In this document: positions 59,342-64,000 of the stretch, one piece after another
How the letters are laid out: each line of letters opens with the position of its first letter
Numbering within the stretch: the stretch's first letter is position 1
Assembly: GCA_035633115.1 (NCBI GenBank)
Contig: DASQFN010000106.1
Location: 1-64,000, forward strand
DNA length: 64,000 nucleotides
Origin: Gemmatimonadaceae bacterium
GTDB lineage: Bacteria > Gemmatimonadota > Gemmatimonadetes > Gemmatimonadales > Gemmatimonadaceae
Direction of reading: 5' to 3'
The notes under the pieces: model-generated
Told to the model about the DNA's origin: nothing
Databases searched by the model: none
The model's input: the letters and a program-made list of their open reading frames with translations, nothing else
Position numbers and translations under genes: made by a program

Positions 59342-59429
59342 GCCGCTCTCTCCTGAAGAAATGTGCGAGAATAAAATGCAGCCGTGAAACATGTTGGTGT
59401 CGACTGCGCGTTCGCAATCAGCGTTTCCC

Positions 59430-61346
59430 CTACGGTGCGTGCGCCCTCGTGGCCAGTTCATCCTGAATCCGCGCAATGAAGTCCGCCACGGGCATCACTT
59501 CCTGCTTCTTCCCCGCCCCCCGCACACGCAGCGCAAGCGAGTCGCTCTCCGCCTCACGCTTCCCGACAATCGCCATGTACGGAATCTTGAGCGTCTCCGC
59601 CTCGCGTATTCGATAATTCAAAGTCTCGGACCGATCGTCGAGATGGACGCGGGCGCCCCGGACCTTGAGGCGCTCGACAATAGACTCGGCAGCCTGACGC
59701 GCCTCGTCGGAGATTGGAATCACTCTCACCTGCTCGGGAGCCAGCCAGAGTGGAAACGCGCCGGCGTAATGCTCTACGAGCCCACCGACGAATCGCTCCA
59801 TCGATCCGACGAGAACGCGGTGCAGCATCATTGGCCGATGCGGTGTGTTGTCCGCACCGGTGTACTCGAGCTCGAACCGCTCGGGAAGATTGAAGTCGAG
59901 CTGCACCGTGGGGCCCTGCCATTTGCGCCCGATCGCATCGATCAGCTTGTAGTCCAGCTTCGGTCCGTAGAAAGCACCGCCACCAATGTCCATCTCATAA
60001 GGCTGGCCCCGCTCCGTCATCACCTCGGCGAGCGTGCGCTCAGCCTTCTCCCACAGCTCGGGACTTCCAAGGGCTTTGTCGGGCCGGGTTGCAAGCTCGA
60101 TCGTGTACGGATAGCCAAACGCGCAAAGCATCTCGTCAACGAGGTCGAGAAGTCGCTCTATCTCTGACGGCACCTGCTCCGGAGTGCAGAACACGTGTGC
60201 ATCATCCTGCGTGAATCCGCGCACTCTCAGCATTCCGTGCAGCACGCCACTTCGCTCGTACCGGTACACAGTTCCAAACTCGGCGTACCTGATCGGCAGA
60301 TCGCGATACGAGCGCGCCTTCGACTGGTAAATGCAGATGTGCCCCGGGCAGTTCATCGGCTTCGGGCGGTACGACGCGCCCTCGACGTCCATCGCGCCGA
60401 ACATGTTCTCCTTGAAGTTCTCGAGGTGCCCGGAGATCTGAAAAAGCTTCTCGCTCACGATGTGCGGCGTATACACGAGATCGTATCCGTGCCGCTGAAT
60501 CAGATCGCGCTCATACGTCTCGATCTCGTTGCGGACAATGGCACCACGGGGATGCCATAGAATGAGTCCCGGGCCGACCCTTTGATCGACGGAGTAGAGA
60601 TCGAGCTGCTGGCCGAGAAGCCGGTGGTCGCGCCGCTTTGCTTCCTCAATGCGGTGGAGATAAGCCTCGAGATCCTCCTTCGAGAACCACGCGGTCGCAT
60701 AGATGCGCTGCAGCATCTGACGCTTCTCATCGCCGCGCCAGTAAGCTCCGGCCGTGTGCAGCAGCTTGAAATGACGCAAATACGATGTGTCCGGCACGTG
60801 CGGGCCGCGGCACAGATCGATGAACGGTCCGTCCGTATAGGTCGAGATGATTTCGTCGTCACTGAACTCCGAAAGCCGCTCGATCTTCAGCGGATCATCC
60901 AGGAATCTCTTTCGCGCTTCGGACTGGCTGACCTCTTCGCGGATGAACGGATACTTCTCCTGCACGACCTTTCGCATCTCTGTTTCGAACGCCTCGAGAT
61001 CCTCCGGCGTGAACGGCTCCGCGACCTCGAAGTCGTAGTAGAAACCGTCCTCGATGGCCGGGCCGAATCCGATCTTCGCGTCAGGCCGCAGGCGGCGCAC
61101 CGCCGTCGCCAGAATATGCGCGCCGGAGTGGCGCAGAACATCGAGCGCGATCGCGTCCTTTGCCGTAAGAACGCGAAACTCGCCGCTCTTTCGAAGGGGA
61201 GTGATCAGGTCGATCACCTCTCCGTCGACCTCGACCGCCAGAGCGTCCCGGAGCAGCCGCGAGCCGATGGAGGCAACCACATCGCGCGGCAATGTTCCCT
61301 CCTCGACCTGGCGCGTAGCGCCGTCGGGGAGTGTCAACGTCAACAT
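59430..61346 (-). CDS. thrS: Threonyl-tRNA synthetase
   Basis: Class II synthetase of 638 residues: TGS domain at the N-terminus (LTLTLPDGATRQVEEGTL), editing domain with HSGAHILATAVRRL and the SAD block, then the catalytic core with motif 2 RYERSGVLHGMLRVRGFTQD and zinc-ligand block PMNCPGHICIY, and an anticodon domain ending IARIQDEL. ATG 61346 has GAGGAA upstream; an open frame extends to 61499 without family similarity. No T-box leader is visible. Confidence 0.97.
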   Translation of the reverse strand: MLTLTLPDGATRQVEEGTLPRDVVASIGSRLLRDALAVEVDGEVIDLITPLRKSGEFRVLTAKDAIALDVLRHSGAHILATAVRRLRPDAKIGFGPAIEDGFYYDFEVAEPFTPEDLEAFETEMRKVVQEKYPFIREEVSQSEARKRFLDDPLKIERLSEFSDDEIISTYTDGPFIDLCRGPHVPDTSYLRHFKLLHTAGAYWRGDEKRQMLQRIYATAWFSKEDLEAYLHRIEEAKRRDHRLLGQQLDLYSVDQRVGPGLILWHPRGAIVRNEIETYERDLIQRHGYDLVYTPHIVSEKLFQISGHLENFKENMFGAMDVEGASYRPKPMNCPGHICIYQSKARSYRDLPIRYAEFGTVYRYERSGVLHGMLRVRGFTQDDAHVFCTPEQVPSEIERLLDLVDEMLCAFGYPYTIELATRPDKALGSPELWEKAERTLAEVMTERGQPYEMDIGGGAFYGPKLDYKLIDAIGRKWQGPTVQLDFNLPERFELEYTGADNTPHRPMMLHRVLVGSMERFVGGLVEHYAGAFPLWLAPEQVRVIPISDEARQAAESIVERLKVRGARVHLDDRSETLNYRIREAETLKIPYMAIVGKREAESDSLALRVRGAGKKQEVMPVADFIARIQDELATRAHAP

Positions 61347-61405
61347 GTCTTTCCTCGTGAAAATCGGGGGGCGGCGGCTGGCCTTTAACTTGCTCCCGCT
61401 TAAGC

Positions 61406-61427
61406 TATCCTTCGAGAATATCCTTCG
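61406..61427. promoter_or_regulatory. Direct repeat in divergent promoter region
   Basis: TATCCTTCG occurs at 61406-61414 and again at 61419-61427, a 13-base period, in the 97-base gap between divergent thrS and the BON-domain gene. It may bind a regulator of either gene. No factor is suggested by the sequence. Confidence 0.3.
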
Positions 61428-61443
61428 CCACAGGATCGCATAC

Positions 61444-62247
61444 ATGTCACCCTTCAGATACCAGGATGAAGAATCCGCTTCGACCGGAGCGCTGTACATC
61501 GCGCTTGGCGCGCTCGCCGGATTCGCCGCAGGAGTCGTCGTCGCTCAGCATTACGGCGGAGTTACCGGACTCACTGATCGCATTCGCGAAAAGTTTGGGC
61601 GAGCTCAGGCCGGCGACACGACGGAAGATGAACACGAAGAGTACGAGACCTCGTACGACGACGACCACGAGCGTCCGCTCGAGCCAACCGAGGAACTCGA
61701 GGAGCGAGTCCTCGAAGCGTTCCGAAACGACCCGATCCTGAGCGAGCGCGCAATCGACATCGGCGCCCTCGACGACGGAATAGTCGAGCTCACCGGCTGG
61801 GTCAATGCAGCCGACGAGGCTGAACAAGCAGTGGTAATAACGCGTGGCGTACCGGGCGTGGACACCGTTGTCAACCGGCTCGCCATCAGAACCGAGGAGG
61901 ACCTCCTGGACGATATGGCTGAGGACTACGAGGAAGCCGTTGACGGGGTGGGTGGAGGACAGTGGGAAGGCCAGAACATCGGCACAGGACGCAGGCGACA
62001 GGGAAACTCCGCCGAGGTCGACCGTCATGCCGACCCGAGGCAGGAGCTGGAGGAAAAGGAGCTCGACCGGATTTTTCTGAACGCCGATGAAGAGGCCGAC
62101 GTCAAGGCCGAGCGGCGACAGCGATCCAAGAAGCCACCGAAGACCGGTCGTGCCGACGGATCGCCCCTTGCGCCGGGAGGCGTTCCAAAGAGCGACCACG
62201 TCGCCAATCCACTCGAAGCTCCTCCGCAGGAAATCCCAGGGCAGTAG
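61444..62247 (+). CDS. BON-domain membrane-anchored protein
   Basis: A 267-residue protein with one N-terminal hydrophobic segment (ALYIALGALAGFAAGVVVA) and a BON domain at about residues 80-145 (LEERVLEAFRNDPILSERAI, then GALDDGIVELTGWVNAADEA). BON domains bind phospholipid or polymer surfaces. The rest is strongly acidic, then basic and proline-rich, and probably disordered. ATG 61444 is chosen; the open frame continues upstream through thrS but has no relevance there. It leads towards valS on the same strand. Confidence 0.8.
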   Translation: MSPFRYQDEESASTGALYIALGALAGFAAGVVVAQHYGGVTGLTDRIREKFGRAQAGDTTEDEHEEYETSYDDDHERPLEPTEELEERVLEAFRNDPILSERAIDIGALDDGIVELTGWVNAADEAEQAVVITRGVPGVDTVVNRLAIRTEEDLLDDMAEDYEEAVDGVGGGQWEGQNIGTGRRRQGNSAEVDRHADPRQELEEKELDRIFLNADEEADVKAERRQRSKKPPKTGRADGSPLAPGGVPKSDHVANPLEAPPQEIPGQ

Positions 62248-62278
62248 TCTCGACCTGCGGGACCACGAGCTGCAAAAC

Positions 62279-62308
62279 GGAGCGGCCGGCTTTCCAGCTG
62301 GCCGCTCC
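62279..62308 (+). terminator. Strong hairpin between BON gene and valS
   Basis: GGAGCGGCC and GGCCGCTCC form a nine-base perfect stem with a 12-base loop that itself contains GC and GC pairs. It lies 31 bases after the BON-gene stop and 46 bases before valS. There is no T-run. Confidence 0.5.
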
Positions 62309-62353
62309 GCGCTGCTTACAACCACAAAATTGCGCGGTTAACTTGCGCTGGAC

Positions 62354-64000
62354 ATGACCGCTACACGGGAAAACGCCGAGCTCTCACCCCAGTACGACCC
62401 GGCGGCCAACGAGAGCGCGATTTATCGCGAGTGGGAGGAAGCCGGTGTCTTCACCGCGCACGCGGAGCGATCGCAGCCAGCGGGAGGTGACCGCCAGCCT
62501 TTCGTGATCGTGATGCCGCCGCCCAATGTGACGGCGGTTCTTCACATGGGACACGGTCTCAACAACACCGTGCAGGACGTGATCATCCGCTGGCGACGGA
62601 TGTGCGGAGACGAAGCTCTGTGGGTGCCGGGAACCGATCACGCAGGTATCGCGACACAAAATGTCATCGAGAAGCAGCTCGGCGCCGAGGGGAAAACCAG
62701 ATTCGACCTCGGACGCGAAGCTTTTATCGAGCGGACCACGGAGTGGGTCGGTGAAACCGGTGGAACGATTCTCCAGCAGCTCCGAGCGATCGGCGCGTCG
62801 TGCGACTGGAGCCGAACGGCGTACACTCTTTCGCCGGCGCTCAGCGAAGCGGTGCGCGAGGCGTTCGTTCAGCTGTACGAGCGTGGTCTGGTATATCGCG
62901 GACATAGAGTCATTCACTGGTGCCCGCGATGCCTGACTTCACTGAGTGACGAAGAGGCTGAGCATAGTGAGGAGGCCGGGCATCTTTATCACGTCCGGTA
63001 TCGCGTGAACGCCTCTGCCGGTGCCAGCGGTCCAGAGTGGATCAGCGTCGCCACCACACGCCCCGAAACGATGCTCGGCGATGTTGCGATTGCTGTGCAT
63101 CCTGAGGATGAGCGTTACAAGGGCGTCGTTGGTGCGACAGCCACGCTGCCGATCGCAAACGTCGAGATACCGATAATCGCCGATGCGGAAGGCGTGGATC
63201 CGACGTTTGGAACCGGAGCAGTCAAGATCACTCCTGCCCACGACGCCAGCGATTTCGAGGTCGGGAAGCGTCACGATCTCCCGATGCCGGTGATCCTCTC
63301 GCCCGACGGCCGAATGGAGAACGGCGCCGATGCTGATAGTCGAGTGCCCGAGTCACTCCTCGGACTGGACCGGTTCGAGGCGAGAGAGCGCGTTGTCGAA
63401 ATGCTGCGCGCGCTCGGTCAGCTGGAAAAAGTCGAGCCGTACACGCACGGAGTGCGTCACTGTTACCGGTGCGACAGTGTCGTCGAGCCGCGCCTCTCCG
63501 ATCAGTGGTTCGTGAAGATGAAACCGCTGGCGGAGCCTGCGCTCGCGGCGGTGACGGATGGACGAATCCGGTTCCTGCCTGAACGGTGGGAAGCCGTCTA
63601 CATCAACTGGCTCGTTGGAATTCGCGACTGGAATATCTCGCGGCAGCTGTGGTGGGGGCATCGCATTCCTATCTGGTATTGCGACGCGTGCGGCGAGATC
63701 ACCGCGAGCCGTACCGATATTGAGAAGTGTCCGAAATGTGGAGGCGCAGTCAGGCAGGACCCTGACGTGCTGGATACGTGGTTCTCGTCCTGGCTATGGC
63801 CTTTCTCCACACTCGGCTGGCCGGACAAGTCGTCGAAGGACCTGCAGGCGTTCTACCCGACGGACGACCTCATCACTGCGCCGGAGATTCTTTTCTTCTG
63901 GGTGTCGCGGATGATCATGGGCGGCTTCGCTTTCATGGGTGAGACGCCGTTTCATACGGTCTACCTGCACGGCACAGTGCGCGACATGCAGCACGTGAAG
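62354..64000 (+). CDS. valS: Valyl-tRNA synthetase, 3' part cut off
   Basis: Class I synthetase; the first 549 codons are present and the gene runs off the window. The HIGH motif appears as HMGH in PPPNVTAVLHMGHGLNN near residue 60, and the editing domain has WISVATTRPETMLGDVAIAV and TFGTGAVKITPAHDASDFEV. The zinc-type cysteines in WCPRCLTSLSD and CDACGEITAS are visible, as is the core WNISRQLWWGHRIPIWYC. The KMSKS motif would lie beyond the end. A strong hairpin separates it from the BON gene. Confidence 0.96.
   Translation, partial: MTATRENAELSPQYDPAANESAIYREWEEAGVFTAHAERSQPAGGDRQPFVIVMPPPNVTAVLHMGHGLNNTVQDVIIRWRRMCGDEALWVPGTDHAGIATQNVIEKQLGAEGKTRFDLGREAFIERTTEWVGETGGTILQQLRAIGASCDWSRTAYTLSPALSEAVREAFVQLYERGLVYRGHRVIHWCPRCLTSLSDEEAEHSEEAGHLYHVRYRVNASAGASGPEWISVATTRPETMLGDVAIAVHPEDERYKGVVGATATLPIANVEIPIIADAEGVDPTFGTGAVKITPAHDASDFEVGKRHDLPMPVILSPDGRMENGADADSRVPESLLGLDRFEARERVVEMLRALGQLEKVEPYTHGVRHCYRCDSVVEPRLSDQWFVKMKPLAEPALAAVTDGRIRFLPERWEAVYINWLVGIRDWNISRQLWWGHRIPIWYCDACGEITASRTDIEKCPKCGGAVRQDPDVLDTWFSSWLWPFSTLGWPDKSSKDLQAFYPTDDLITAPEILFFWVSRMIMGGFAFMGETPFHTVYLHGTVRDMQHVK

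Noticed and set aside
59342-59429. FNR or NsrR site upstream of the nor genes
   Set aside because: Only weak half-site likeness (AACATGTTT and GCATTTTA); no symmetric box could be supported.
62248-62353. T-box leader for valS
   Set aside because: Only one GC-rich hairpin is present and no T-box consensus or specifier loop was seen.

Overview
The window is about 64 kb of GC-rich bacterial chromosome, densely packed with genes. I infer a soil- or sediment-type member of the Gemmatimonadota. The inference rests on the mix of families: Minf_1886-type protein, HAF-repeat lipoproteins, kinase-TPR fusions, carboxypeptidase-regulatory/plug remnants, M13 peptidase and nitric oxide reductase. No rRNA or marker gene in the window proves the phylum. 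There is no prophage, insertion sequence or CRISPR array. The only RNA genes are two methionine tRNAs.

Layout. 0-1.6 kb: ahcY. 1.7-4.2 kb: two HAF-repeat lipoproteins. 4.4-8.7 kb: an operon of an ECF-type sigma factor, a membrane anti-sigma factor and an exported TPR-CHAT (caspase-like) lipoprotein. 8.7-9.7 kb: decayed carboxypeptidase-regulatory-like genes. 9.7-15.8 kb: tilS-hpt-ftsH-folP plus a DUF2723 membrane protein, mostly with overlapping start and stop codons. 15.9-22.3 kb: a small membrane protein, a lytic transglycosylase, zwf-gnd, a HAD hydrolase, a cyclase-family hydrolase and apaG. 22.5-27.4 kb: M13 peptidase, a SET-domain methyltransferase, fumarylacetoacetase and a translationally coupled unknown protein. 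27.5-30.1 kb: sodC, a divergent TrpF-like protein, YceI and a MarR regulator. 30.3-37.9 kb, on the plus strand: a LytS/LytTR two-component pair, a serine/threonine kinase with TPRs, and a BlaI/BlaR1-like pair. 38.1-48 kb, minus strand: DUF1003, DinB, two tRNA-Met genes, ftsB-eno, plsC, thiL, nnr, a Minf_1886 protein, glyA, rpiB and an amino-acid dehydrogenase. 48-52.2 kb: acyl-CoA dehydrogenase, 3-hydroxyacyl-CoA dehydrogenase, a CPBP protease and thiolase. 52.2-59.3 kb: a nitric oxide reductase operon (small membrane peptide, two-heme norC, norB, norQ, norD) that runs on into a membrane protein and a sensor kinase. 59.4-64 kb: thrS, a BON-domain protein and the start of valS, which is cut by the window end.

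Most of the window is housekeeping. The parts most worth a second look are the sigma/anti-sigma/TPR-CHAT operon, where anti-sigma factor and protease are both predicted to face the periplasm; the NorC-cytochrome c fusion, with a possible globin-fold sensor kinase at the end of the nor operon; a leaderless marR with a near-consensus promoter; a palindromic operator before blaI; and long foldback DNA elements at gene ends built from 7-base units. Three single-base reading-frame breaks lie in short homopolymer runs and may be real decay or assembly errors.
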